The notes: a model not told the origin generated them from the sequence alone. DNA of 24,108 nt from Lingula anatina (GCF_001039355.2 NW_019773920.1:9631-33738); one strand, 5' to 3'. Shown: positions 11,701 to 21,430, counted from the first letter of the stretch. Translations and numbers: made by a program.

Positions 11701-12161
11701 CTTGATTGATTCATAGCACTGAAATATGAGTCATCCTCAAACAGCACCTTTTTGGCCCTTTTTTATTTTCAAATTGTGAGAATTATGCTTAGGTAGTTTA
11801 TTCTTCTCATCTAAGCGTTTCGACCCACTGTGGAATTAATGGTGTTCAATACCGATACATTAATGCATTTATTTGGTGAAAATTTTAATATATACCAGTA
11901 TGACTAAGGATAATGAATGAGACCTTTGACTTTGTTGTGACTTAAGCCAAGTAAGACACAGATAGCGACTGGGTTGACTTGTATAGTTTGTGCAATCACT
12001 TCCAAGCAAACACATAATACCCTAGGTAAATATATGATATCAGATAAGAAAGGAGACATAGTCATGAAAACTAGTAAGTGATACTAGTATAATTCTTATA
12101 TTTTAGATAGGGGCATTGTGGTTTCAGTGTACCTTCATATGTTTGATTGGCTTAAGTACTA

Positions 12162-12210
<49 letters not shown>

Positions 12211-15200
12211 GTCAAGAAAAAGACAGAATTTTATTGTCCAGGCTTCCAAATAGTTGTCTGATGTCTTATTTAATCATTTTGCTAAGTTTATTTTTTCTAA
12301 TCATTTCCCTAGGCAGCAGCAGAGAAGAAGGAGCACCTGTATAAGATTTTGGTAATAGGAGAGCTTGGCACAGGAAAAACCAGTATTATCAAAAGATATG
12401 TTCATCAGTTCTTCTCACAGCACTACAGAGCTACTGTATCCTTTTATCATGATGCACACTGGATGTGCCACTTACGTTAATGGTTATTTACTCAATTTAA
12501 CATCTTCATCTCATTGGCACATAAGGTATCAACCTCACCCTGGCACTGAGCCTCCTCTTCCTTGTTTTTGCCTGGCCGTTGCCACTTGATAGGTCCATCT
12601 CATTTATTTCAGTTCATTTGTCAGTGTTTAGGGCAAGGCAGTTATGCGTTTCAGAAAATCACATAAAGTGTCACAACGCATTCTCTGTCACGACCGACTC
12701 AATGTCACATCTACCACACTGTCACAGCCATCTCATTNGGCAGTGTTAGAAACTTGGTTAGAAAGTATTTTATTTAAAAAAATCCATTTCATGTCAGGCA
12801 AGTATTCCTCTAGCAATTCTTTTGTTTCCAGGCAAGTATTAGATATGTAATGTATATATCTTTAACTTAATTTGGCTAATTTATAGCTGGTTGCTGATGA
12901 ACACCTTGGATGATATAAATAAAGAGTACTGTTAGATATCTAGCTAAGTATGACTTATAATCTAGCTGCCTGACTACAGAAATCATTAACACCTGGCAAG
13001 TAACGTCAGTACTATTAGGAATGTTTAGTTGTAGATAGAAAAAACTTCTACTACTTATTGAAATTAAAAGGTTACAGGTTAGGGAACCATTGTGATTATC
13101 AAATAATTATATTTTATTTTTATTTGTACCTCAGCATGCATTAATCTCAGTGCCCTGTGTAAATCTTCAGTTGAAAACAGTGCATCGGTACTCTGTGCAC
13201 CCTAGTGCAGTGCCATATGAAACATATAACAGCAATGAATCTTCGTTGTCTGGTCATCAGCTAAAGTTGCTATCTGACGTTTGCATCTTTAGCTGGAGGG
13301 AACCAGTCACTTGGTTACATCATTATAGAGTACAATGAGGAAGCCCCTCAGGTGAAAACGATGTGTTAGAATACCCAGCTGTCATGTTGGTCATGAGCTG
13401 GCCTGTCTTGGGGGCAGGGGTGTGGTAGGGGGCCTAGGGCTCGGGGGGTTTAAATCATATAGAGCATAAACCTGTCTCTGCTTGACATGGAATTCTTCCT
13501 GTCATCTTGAAGTAGGAAAATTTTGGCTGTGATGTGAATAGTCAACATATTAACTTACTAAGTGTATGTAACTGTCTGGGGTGTGGAAAAGGGGGGGGGG
13601 GGGTGTGAGCAAAATGCCCTTTTGGCCAGGCTGGAAAAAAATTCTTTCCACACTGGGTTGTACTTAAGATTTAAAAAAAAAACAACATTATAATCATAAA
13701 AAAATAATGAAGGAGTTGTCTGAATGATACGGCAGAATGAGGTTTGCAAATTGACTTACTGTGTACTAGTATTTACAAGATGTAACTGTCACATGTCACT
13801 TATTGGTTAAATGATCTGTAAACTAAAATCTCATTCCCAATGAAACATAGATCGATCCAACTCCGCGTGGATTCTTGCTGAATGCGATGAGATGAACAGA
13901 TTAACACGCCGCCTCCTGGCGTTGAGTAGAATTACAGAAAAGCTGGTGATTCTATGAGGATGTTGGAAACAGAGGTATTGTGGTCTGTCAAACTGATTGC
14001 ATTCAATGAAGGTCCATGAGGAGTTTGATCGATCTATGTAGTTCATAGTGTCATTGGAAATAAGCCTCAATACATACCTGACATAGATATTAAAACACTG
14101 TGTACTGCTTGGAGGTTTGAGGAATATGCATTAAGTCTTTATTTATAACTCAGTGTACAGAAAGCAACAGAAACCGAAAGTAATTGGGATTTTTAAGCGG
14201 TTATTCCCCACTTTCTCATATGTGTACATTTTTCCAAGAAATCCCCCTTTTGTATTTGACAACAATGGGTAGTTAAAGTGAAAGTGCTGCTAAAAAAGAA
14301 TGCCATTATTTTGTGTTTACAACTCATTAGAAGTGAAAGTGAAAGTGCTGTTGTGGGAATTCCCTGTCATTCCTTCATAGGCCTTTAAGCAGAAACCTCG
14401 GGATATTCCAGGAGAAATCAATCAAGTGTGATGAGTAAAATTCCTCTGTATCTCAATCTATCCCCCACCCAACACATTACAAGCACACCAACTACTAGTG
14501 GTATACACCATATGACCAGAGAAATCTGAATTGAATTGAGATAAATGGAATTTTCTCTCCACAGGCACAAAATGTCTAATGATGCATTTTAATAAAAACA
14601 ATACAGTGTTATTAATGGAACCCCCCTCTTCTCTGCCCCCCCCCTCCCCCCGCCAACACCCCACACCCACCCACCCACCTTTCCGGAAAACAATGAACAA
14701 GTGTAGATTTACTGTTGCTATAGACATGGTGCACAGACAATACTTTTCTCTGTTTTGATTTTAAAAAATACTGTTTGATCTCCCTGCTTGTTGCAAACAA
14801 TTATGTCTTTGCACGTGTTTTCCTGAATTTGTAGGGCAGTTATGCACACATTGCAATCATCCAACTTTTCCCAATATTTGAAAATATTCCGGGGGCTTTA
14901 TCCTTTTCAGTCTTCAATACAAAATTGATTTTCCTGATACAAAATGGACTCACTTCATACAGAATTTCATATTGTATCACCAACAATGCATTTATTTTGA
15001 AAATAGATTTCATCGTTTTTGTTCATACTTATTGAATAATTACCGTATCATTTATGGTTCATTGCGATGCCCCCTTGACTGTGACTCAGATAGGTGTTGA
15101 TTTTGCACTGAAGGTCATAAACTGGGACTCCGACACACTGATAAGATTACAGCTATGGGATATTGCAGGTAAAGTGTGCAACCAATAGGTAGTGATTACT

Positions 15201-18102
15201 GGAAATTTTCGAACCTCTTTACTGTTAAGATTTTTTATAGAGATTAATCATGTTCACATGCTCACAACAGTTGACTTGCCTGAAATGAAACTAGTTAACT
15301 TATAAATTGTTTTAAAGTCTGCATTTTTAAATATAACGTACAAAGCATTTAGGGGGTATTAATTTTTGCTGTTTGAATATATTGAGTAATTGTTGTAGTA
15401 TGCACATACAAGCAGAGAACTCTTGGAGCAAGATATATATTTATATATAGTGCAATAGTGTAGCAACAAAGCGAATGAAAGGACGAATGAGTACTCAATG
15501 CATCTTGTTTTCCTCAGTTGTAGATAATTATACATTTATACATTTGAAAGTTATTACATAACTTCCAAACCCCATTTTACTCTCAGGTGAAAACTATAAA
15601 GATAAGATTCCTATTGCATATTATTACCAATGTATTTTACTAATTTATTTTGCCTAATGTATATAAGTACCAGACTTTCTTTTATTTTTTTAAAACAAAT
15701 TATGTCTCTTTAGGTCAAGAAAGGTTTGGGAACATGACCAGGGTCTATTACAAAGAGGCTGTAGGATGTTTTATTGTATTTGACGTGACGAGAGCGTCAA
15801 CGTTTGATGCTGTGCAGAAATGGAAGAACGACCTAGACAGTAAAGTACAACTTCCTGATGGTAGCAGTATACCATGTGTATTGTTAGCAAACAAGGTATA
15901 TAACCAAATTAAGTTAACTTACCACTGAAGTAAAGGGCTTTATCCGAATTGGAGTTACCTAATTAGATATAAGTTCATAAAACTATGCAATCATGTAATG
16001 AGTACAATTTCAAATTGAATTTAATTACGGAGTACCAGGCTGGATTTTTAATTATTTTCAGTTTGAATTTTGATTATTTTGAATTTTATTTACATTTGAG
16101 AATGATCAATTTTATTGTGACACAACTTCTTTTATTTATTAATTAATTAATTTACTGATTAATTTATTTTGTCATTATGTATTTTAATGAATTTTTGAGA
16201 TTAATGCATTGAATTGACCTGACCTCTGTTACAGTGTTACCAAGCCAAGGTGTATTTTTGAGCTTGATACATTGTATCTTTGACAGTGATACATTGCATC
16301 TTTGAGATTGATACATTGTATTTTTGAGACTGACACATTGTGTTATTGCATGCCCTCTGTTCCAGTGTGATCAAGCCAAGGAGTATTTTTTGAGATTGAC
16401 ACATTGTATTTTTGAGATTGATACATTGTATTATGACTTGCCCTCTGTTTCAGTGTGATCAAGCCAAGGAGTATTTTTTTAGATTGATATATTGATACAT
16501 TGTATTTTTAGAATGACACATTGTATTTTTGAGATTGATACATTGTATTTTTGAGATTGATACATTGTATTATGACATGCCCTCTTTTCCAGTGTGATCA
16601 AGCCAAGGAGTATTTTTTTAGATTGATATATTGATACATTGTATTTTGAGAATGATACATTGTATTTTAGAGATTGATACATTGTATTATGACATGCCCT
16701 CTGTTTCAGTGTGATCAAGCCAAGGAGTATTTTTTTAGATTGATATATTGATACATTGTATTTTTAGAATGATACATTGTATTTTAGAGATTGATACATT
16801 GTATTATGACATGCCCTCTTTTCCAGTGTGATCAAGCCAAGGAGTATTTTTTTAGATTGATATATTGATACATTGTATTTTTAGAATGATACATTGTATT
16901 TTTGAGATTGATACATTGTATTATGACTTGCCCTCTTTTCCAGTGTGATCAAGCCAAGGAGGGTCTGGTCAACAATGCGGGTCAGATGGACGAGTACTGT
17001 AAAGATAAGGCGTTTGCTGGCTGGTTTGAGACTTCTGCTAAAGAGAATATCAACATTGATGAGGCAGCAAGGTTTTTGGTGACAAAGGTAATCCTTTTAT
17101 ACAATGCGTGTGTGTATATATGTGTGTATATATGCATATGTCTGTTTCATCCAGATAATGTACACTCAGGAATCATAAATCAAAGGGTTATATTGGCATT
17201 TTGAAGCCAGTCTTTAGCTCTTTCGTCTAACAACTTAAGTGAGTCCAACCTTGGGCAATGATGCAGCTGACAAGTCTCTACGATGTGGTTGGCTGTCTGT
17301 AGGGGGAGAGAGACACCTCCCCGTGGTGATCCCTGGAAACGCTCCAATGGCTAAGATCTCTCACACGTCATGATCATCCAAATGTGTGTGTGTGTGTAAG
17401 TTAAAGGGATAACAACTGTGCATCCCCCCCCTCCCCTAAAAAATTGAATATTTTCCTGGGGTAAGTGTCAATTTTCCATTACTGCCGATGGCTAATGAAT
17501 CCATTCCAACAATAAGTTCCTGTTATTTTTTCTAAAAAAAAATTTTTTTTTTTTTTTTTGGTTTATTTTAATCTTTTAAGAGATTATTTGGGGGGAGGGG
17601 GGGGGGGGGGAGTAGACATCCCTGGAGGTCAAGTGGTCCAATACAGATTCCCCTTTCAGGATTTTACTGATTATCTAAGTACTTTTATCGATCAATTGAT
17701 TTTGAAGACAGATATTTAGATGGTTTGTTCAGTGTATTGATTGATTTTGTGTCTTATAACTTTTGTACAGCAACAGCATTTTATTTGTTCATAATCGATT
17801 GATTGATTGATTTTGAAGATGGGACCCTCAAATAGTTAACTCGATGTATTGATTGATTTGATATCCAATCTTTTTTGTACAGCAGCAGCATTAAATACAA
17901 ACAACCATTTCATTTTATCACCCCAAAATTGATGAACTGCTGTTAGAGCAATATTGCATATTATTTATAATTTTTTCTTTTACTACTTAAGATTCTAGCA
18001 AATGAGGAACATATGCAGACAAATGAAGATGGGCCAAAAGACTCTATCACAATAACAAGTAGTAGCTCTTCTATGCCTGGAGAAAAGAAAAGTTGTTGCT
18101 AG
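7643..18102 (+). CDS. RAB32: RAB32/RAB38-family small GTPase, complete, six exons
   Basis: The exons are 7643-7792, 12313-12435, 15090-15168, 15714-15895, 16944-17087 and 17992-18102. All junctions are GT-AG and in frame, giving 262 residues. Visible motifs are the P-loop GELGTGKT (66-73), switch I YRATIGVDF with Thr91, G3 WDIAGQ (114-119), G4 NKCD (177-180, split by intron 4), G5 ETSAK (207-211) and terminal Cys261-Cys262 for geranylgeranylation. WDIAGQERFGNMTRVYY, with Ile where most Rabs have Thr, marks the RAB32/38/29 group. KWKNDLDSK and GWFETSAKENINIDEA match RAB32/38. Known family members direct traffic to lysosome-related organelles, and vertebrate RAB32 also anchors PKA. An in-frame TAA before the ATG supports the start. 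The roughly 55-residue acidic N-terminal extension is longer than in human RAB38. Whether this is RAB32 or an unsplit RAB32/38 ancestor cannot be decided here. Confidence 0.95.
7821..7917. repeat. Compound (GT)n-(GA)n microsatellite
   Basis: (GT)n with one TTC interruption spans 7821-7872 and (AG)n spans 7881-7917. It starts only about 30 bp inside intron 1 from the exon 1 donor. Confidence 0.9.
8443..8481. repeat. (TA)n plus poly-T
   Basis: (TA)n at 8443-8467, then about 14 T. Confidence 0.9.
8633..8745. repeat. (AAT)n-(AAAT)n-(AATT)n compound microsatellite
   Basis: (AAT)n to about 8686, (AAAT)n to about 8711, then AATTAATT-type repeats. Confidence 0.9.
9433..9466. repeat. 17-bp perfect tandem duplication
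   Basis: actgtcttaaagtgtac occurs twice back to back. Confidence 0.9.
9741..9759. repeat. (TG)n microsatellite
   Basis: About nine TG units. Confidence 0.85.
9982..10572. mobile_element. Large foldback palindrome with one interrupted arm
   Basis: The right arm 10492-10572 (81 bp) is contiguous. Its inverse occurs on the left in two pieces, 9982-10020 (39 bp) and 10402-10444 (43 bp). All pairs appear exact. The left pieces are separated by 381 bp absent from the right arm, and the centre is a 47-bp spacer at 10445-10491. No protein is encoded. It looks like a MITE/foldback element with an insertion in one arm or a deletion from the other. Confidence 0.75.
11087..11099. repeat. Poly-G tract
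   Basis: Thirteen G in a G-rich stretch. Confidence 0.85.
12162..12210. repeat. Compound (GT)n-(GA)n microsatellite near exon 2
   Basis: (GT)n at 12162-12180 runs directly into (AG)n with one AAAG interruption. It lies about 100 bp before the exon 2 acceptor. The motif order matches the repeat at the other end of intron 1. Confidence 0.9.
12313..12435 (+). CDS. RAB32: RAB32 exon 2 (P-loop and switch I)
   Basis: This 123-nt, phase 0-0 exon has acceptor ttccctag and donor GCTACT|gtatcc. It encodes EKKEHLYKILVIGELGTGKT and then SIIKRYVHQFFSQHYRAT. Human RAB38 reads EHLYKLLVIGDLGVGKTSII at the same place. Confidence 0.96.
12436..15089. other. RAB32 intron 2
   Basis: About 2.65 kb without a recognisable exon. 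It contains an undetermined base at 12738, a G run at 13591-13603, C-rich DNA near 14620-14675, aggcaagtatt twice near 12796 and 12831, and foldback element B. Confidence 0.7.
13845..14039. mobile_element. Short foldback (MITE-like) element B
   Basis: The arms 13845-13891 and 13993-14039 are inverted copies, matching at 36 of 47 positions by hand. Both begin ACATAGATCGATC and carry AACTCC. Similarity seems to extend outward (ATTCCCAATGA against ATTTCCAATGA). There is no coding capacity. Its termini are related to element A. Confidence 0.55.
15090..15168 (+). CDS. RAB32: RAB32 exon 3 (switch I to G3)
   Basis: This 79-nt exon has acceptor gtgactcag and donor GCAG|gtaaag, phase 1. It encodes IGVDFALKVINWDSDTLIRL and then QLWDIA. 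Confidence 0.96.
15169..15713. other. RAB32 intron 3
   Basis: 545-bp AT-rich intron. Nothing else recognised. Confidence 0.75.
15714..15895 (+). CDS. RAB32: RAB32 exon 4 (switch II to NK of G4)
   Basis: This 182-nt exon has acceptor ctctttag and donor AACAAG|gtatat. It encodes GQERFGNMTRVYYKEAVGCF, IVFDVTRASTFDAVQKWKND and LDSKVQLPDGSSIPCVLLAN K. The last two residues are the N and K of the NKxD base-recognition motif. Confidence 0.96.
15896..16220. other. First part of RAB32 intron 4
   Basis: AT-rich unique sequence before the acceptor array, with ATTT/AATT low-complexity DNA near 16130-16170. Confidence 0.7.
16221..16961 (+). repeat. Tandem array duplicating the exon 5 acceptor and first 18 exon bases
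   Basis: The 18-mer TGTGATCAAGCCAAGGAG starts at 16366, 16454, 16593, 16710, 16827 and 16944 (true exon 5). A degenerate copy starts at 16235 (TGTTACCAAGCCAAGGTG). Each follows a tract such as ccctcttttccag or ccctctgtttcag. Spacing is 131, 88, 139, 117, 117 and 117 bp. Between copies lie shorter repeats of about 22 bp containing gattgatacattgtattttt. The five good intronic copies are identical over the 18 exon bases. Confidence 0.95.
16944..17087 (+). CDS. RAB32: RAB32 exon 5 (CD of G4 to G5)
   Basis: This 144-nt, phase 0-0 exon has acceptor ccctcttttccag and donor AAAG|gtaatc. It starts CDQAKEGLVNNAGQMDEYCK and ends GWFETSAKENINIDEAARFL VTK. Its first 18 bases and its acceptor are repeated upstream in intron 4. 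Only this copy continues into family sequence (GLVNNAG); in the others TATTTTTT follows. Confidence 0.96.
17088..17991. other. RAB32 intron 5
   Basis: 904-bp intron with TA/TG-rich DNA near 17105-17135, a (TG)n run near 17383, a poly-T tract at about 17540-17560, a G run at 17590-17611 and the duplication at 17695-17892. Confidence 0.75.
17695..17892. repeat. About 112-bp imperfect tandem duplication with acceptor-like ends
   Basis: attgattttgaaga occurs at 17695 and 17806. ttttgtacagcaacagcatt at 17761-17780 recurs as ttttgtacagcagcagcatt at 17873-17892. The second copy is diverged in the middle. Confidence 0.75.
17992..18102 (+). CDS. RAB32: RAB32 exon 6 (hypervariable tail, Cys-Cys end)
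   Basis: The acceptor is ttcttttactacttaag. It encodes ILANEEHMQTNEDGPKDSIT, ITSSSSSMPGEKKSCC and a TAG stop at 18100-18102. The Ser-rich linker and terminal CC are the usual Rab membrane-targeting tail with a double geranylgeranyl site. Confidence 0.94.
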   Translation: MLANEEHMQTNEDGPKDSITITSSSSSMPGEKKSCC

Positions 18103-18760
18103 CAACAGAAAAGCTAGTCTTTATGCAAATATGTAATATGCTCATCAAGGGATGGAATTTTCAGTTTTGGCTAAATGATTTGAAAAAAGGAACACATGAA
18201 CAATTTTTTGGATGATTTTTTTTCTGATGTAAATATTGTCAATATGTTTAAATCAAATGTCCACATGGACTAGTGAAAAATAGTCATGTTAATACTTGCA
18301 ATTAATGATATTAGAACCGTGTGTAAGTGCCTAGCATTACTTGTAAAAAGAACTTGGATTGGTCAGTTAAAGAATTGTAAGGATGTTTGCACAAAATGTG
18401 ATTAAAGCCAAGAATGGATAATTGTGTATTTATTTTCTAAAATGCCGAAGGATATCATGTTAACGTCCTGTATACAGGAATTAATTATACTTTGTCATGA
18501 ATGCATACAAATATGATCATATTGGTATCATAATAAGTACCGTGTATGTTGTCAGTTTAGAATGACTGCGCGACCTTTTTGAATGGGGAATACAGGTAGG
18601 ACTCAGCAGGTTTTCATATCAAATAATCTGTTAACATTTTACTATGTTCAGTGGGCTTGCTATTTATACTTAAAATATTTATCTCCTCTGAAAGAAATTA
18701 ACAGGATACTTGTTGGAGTTTTATATACCCAACTTGAAATATAATAAATCTTTTGAAAAT
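18103..18760 (+). other. RAB32: Probable RAB32 3' UTR
   Basis: AT-rich DNA follows the TAG with no continuing gene. Candidate poly(A) signals are ATTAAA at 18401-18406 and AATAAA at 18743-18748. The true end is unknown, and further AATAAA motifs lie at 19870 and 19954. Confidence 0.5.
18743..18748 (+). terminator. Candidate RAB32 poly(A) signal AATAAA
   Basis: Canonical hexamer about 640 bp after the stop codon. ATTAAA at 18401-18406 is a nearer alternative. Confidence 0.4.
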
Positions 18761-20140
18761 TGCTGAAAGTTTTGCAACAAAAACATTGAATTGTATAGCA
18801 ATCTTGTTTTATCTTAAATTAAAAATCACTATTGTTAAGAGGTCATTTAGTATTGGTTCAAGTTAGCTAGTCGTCGGTTTTCTGTAGAGGTTTTTGAGTA
18901 GACTTGTTAGATGTTTACCGGTTATTCTCGCGATTGATCATAGCCCCCAAACTTAAGTATTGGATGGAAAATTCGCTGAATTCAAAATGTAATTTATTGT
19001 ATTTGGACGTGCTTCAAAACAAAGTTTGAATATACTGTACAGGGTCAAGATCATTATGGTACAAGCACTGGAAATACGTTTGCCTTTGGATTTACATGTA
19101 CAATTTCCTGTGCCTTTTCAAGTCTCGTATTAGTATTTATAAAGACATGAAAATAAGACTGCTTATCATGATAATGACGTTCTTAGATTACATCATATGT
19201 TATGATAGAAAATGTATATGTAAGTTGTAATTTTGTCATTTATATTATCACTGTAATGCTGCATATCATTCCACAATTTTTTTAAAACTTAAAGCTGTCG
19301 ATATATGTAGGAAATGCACGAATGTCGGACAGGCTGGCATTTTTCATTGGCATCGAAACTGCGTGTACGGCGCGAAGTAATGTTGATAAAAGTTACTTTA
19401 CCTATAATAGACTTCTACGATGTACCGGTAGATGAAAATAATTTTGGTTAATTTTGTATTTTTATTCAGGGATTTCATTTTTTTATATATATTTTCTGCC
19501 TTCTGATGTATTACTGAGTACGTACATGTACACAAACCGCAATAGGTTGGGATTTATATGGTATTCGTATTGAAAGGCTAGTGATCTCAAAGTTTGATTT
19601 TTGTCACGCGGTGGATATTTGTTAGGTTCCTAATCTAAAATATGATATCTTAACTAGTATGGTTACATATTGATGTAACGACGACATCCGGGACATCTAG
19701 CTGTGACCTAAATACTGAATGACGTCACATAAGCGAGACCACTGGCACGTAATCATTCCCACTATACCAGTTTAACTTCACTGTGAGGTTTAACATTACT
19801 AAATGGAGCGGAATGGTTGACTCTGAATACCCGTACTTAAAGTACTGAAATGATTAGGGGGATAATACAAATAAAGGTGTTAAAGTCATAGAGTAAAGGT
19901 GGCAGTTCATGTTGATGGTATTATGGATTATGTATTAAAATTGATGTTTTGTAAATAAATATAATTTACATAACTGCTGAATAATTTGATTTTTTTAATC
20001 ATTCCCCTCAGCCACATCTGTCGTCTGTTAGGCGATGCACCCGTTCCGTTCAGTTTGTTGACTGCCAAACTCTATCTAGTGATTTATTGGCTGGAATTTA
20101 CAGTGAATTTGTAATAAAATGGCTTTATATTTAATTACCA
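18761..20140. other. Intergenic (or distal 3' UTR) DNA
   Basis: No exon is recognised. A full palindromic CRE-type octamer TGACGTCA lies at 19720-19727; without context it may be chance. Confidence 0.6.
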
Positions 20141-20142
20141 GT

Positions 20143-20172
20143 AGTACCGCCAGCGTGCACGCTGGCGGTACT
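20143..20172. repeat. Perfect 30-bp palindrome, no loop
   Basis: AGTACCGCCAGCGTG is followed directly by its exact reverse complement. It is GC-rich and stands out from the AT-rich flanks. Confidence 0.9.
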
Positions 20173-20852
20173 CATGTTTTTAGTCCCGACCCGTCTCGTA
20201 CGGCTCCGTCAGTTCTGCAGGGTGTCGTTGGATACGTTACCGCTACCGCTTCTCTAGACCGCAAGGAACTGTCCCCATCTCTTGGATGTAGGTCACATAT
20301 AATATCAACTTGAACCCCCTGGTATTTTTGTCTCAGTCGGTGCATTGGGCTGGGCGTGACGCTCGTTGAAGCGCACCCTTGTCAAAATTTTTGAAAATTC
20401 AATGCTAAATATCTAAATGTTAATGCTTAAGGAATTATGGGAAAAATTACTACAGAAGTCTGACGAAAGTCATATATGTGGAGATTCCAAATATGCCCTA
20501 TGATTTGACTTTCGACTATTTTTCAAGGTCAAACGGGCCAAAATTTCCTGCCAAAAATATTTGTTTGTACCATAGTGAGGGTTACAATCAGGGACTCCTT
20601 TCATCTCTGGGAGTTTGGGGTCAATCGGTGAATTTTCATGGGAGAAGCAGCCATTAGATACCAAAACCAAAAACTCTCTCTAATTCAGGAACCGTAAATG
20701 CTAGAGACCTTTTGTTTTTGTATTTTGCAGAACATGTCAAGCACAATACTGGAAGTGTCCATTTTTTTATGTTTACGATATGGTTTAGGCGTTGTGCTAT
20801 GTAAAAAAGTACAAGGTCACAATATTCAGTGGTGATAATAAAATGTGAATTA
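20173..20852. other. Intergenic DNA before tandem array
   Basis: The first part, to about 20370, is richer in GC and CpG than its flanks, but no conserved protein is seen. TCAAGGTCA at 20523-20531 and ACAAGGTCA at 20811-20819 resemble monomeric nuclear-receptor sites. Confidence 0.55.
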
Positions 20853-21430
20853 CTCCAAAATTAGCAGAGATACGCCCATAGTTACTATTGAACTTGAATA
20901 GGAAGTCATATACTGGTAATCTAACTGTGACCTTAAAATTGACATTAGACCTACTTTTCATTATGAACTGCACTTTGCAAGTTTTCTGATCTTTATATCT
21001 CCAAAACTGGCAAAGACACACCCATAGTTACTATTGAACTTGCAATCTAACTGTGACCCTGAAATTGACCTTTGACCTAATTTTCACCATGAACTGAACT
21101 TTGCAAGTTTCTATCCCTTATACTAGTATCTCGAAAACTAGCAGAAATACGCCCGAAATTAATGTTAAACTTGAATAGGAAGTCATACTGGCAATCTGTG
21201 ACCTTGAAATTGACATTTGACCTACTTTTTATGATGAACTGCACTAAGCATGTTTTCTGGCATTTATATCTCCAAAATTTGCAGAGAAATGTCTATGGTT
21301 ACTATTGAACTTGAATAGGAAGTCATAAACTGTAATCTTGAAATTGACCTTTGACCTACTTTTTCACCATGAACTGAAATTTGCATATTTTCTTGCCCCT
21401 CATATCTTCAAAACTAGCAAAGATATGCCC
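20853..21430. repeat. Degenerate tandem array, unit about 131-146 bp, four copies plus a part
   Basis: Units start with tctccaaaa-like sequence near 20853, 20999, 21130, 21270 and 21406 (partial). Each full unit carries variants of gttactattgaacttg, of gtgaccttgaaattgac and of gaactgaactttgcaag. The third block in each unit is TGACCTTTGACCT or a close variant. Confidence 0.9.

Larger units (their letters stand above)
7918..12312. other. RAB32 intron 1, remaining part
   Basis: About 4.4 kb with no coding exon recognised. It holds the microsatellites, the 17-bp duplication and the large palindrome listed separately. The short reading frames here have no family features. Confidence 0.7.

Noticed and set aside
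13831-14070. 79-codon minus-strand frame
   Set aside because: It coincides with foldback element B and has no recognisable protein family.
16479-16718. 79-codon minus-strand reading frame with repeated TMYQS-like text
   Set aside because: It arises only because the array step is a multiple of three. No gene signal supports it.
16366-16961. Regularly spaced repeats resembling a CRISPR array
   Set aside because: The units are 117 bp, the 'spacers' are themselves repeated, and the repeat is the edge of a eukaryotic exon. It is an intronic minisatellite.
19720-19727. TGACGTCA as a cAMP response element
   Set aside because: A single 8-mer about 1.6 kb downstream of the RAB32 stop, with no promoter nearby, is too little to claim function.
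20119-20313. Small plus-strand frame in a GC-rich patch
   Set aside because: It runs through a perfect palindrome and shows no domain or splice context.
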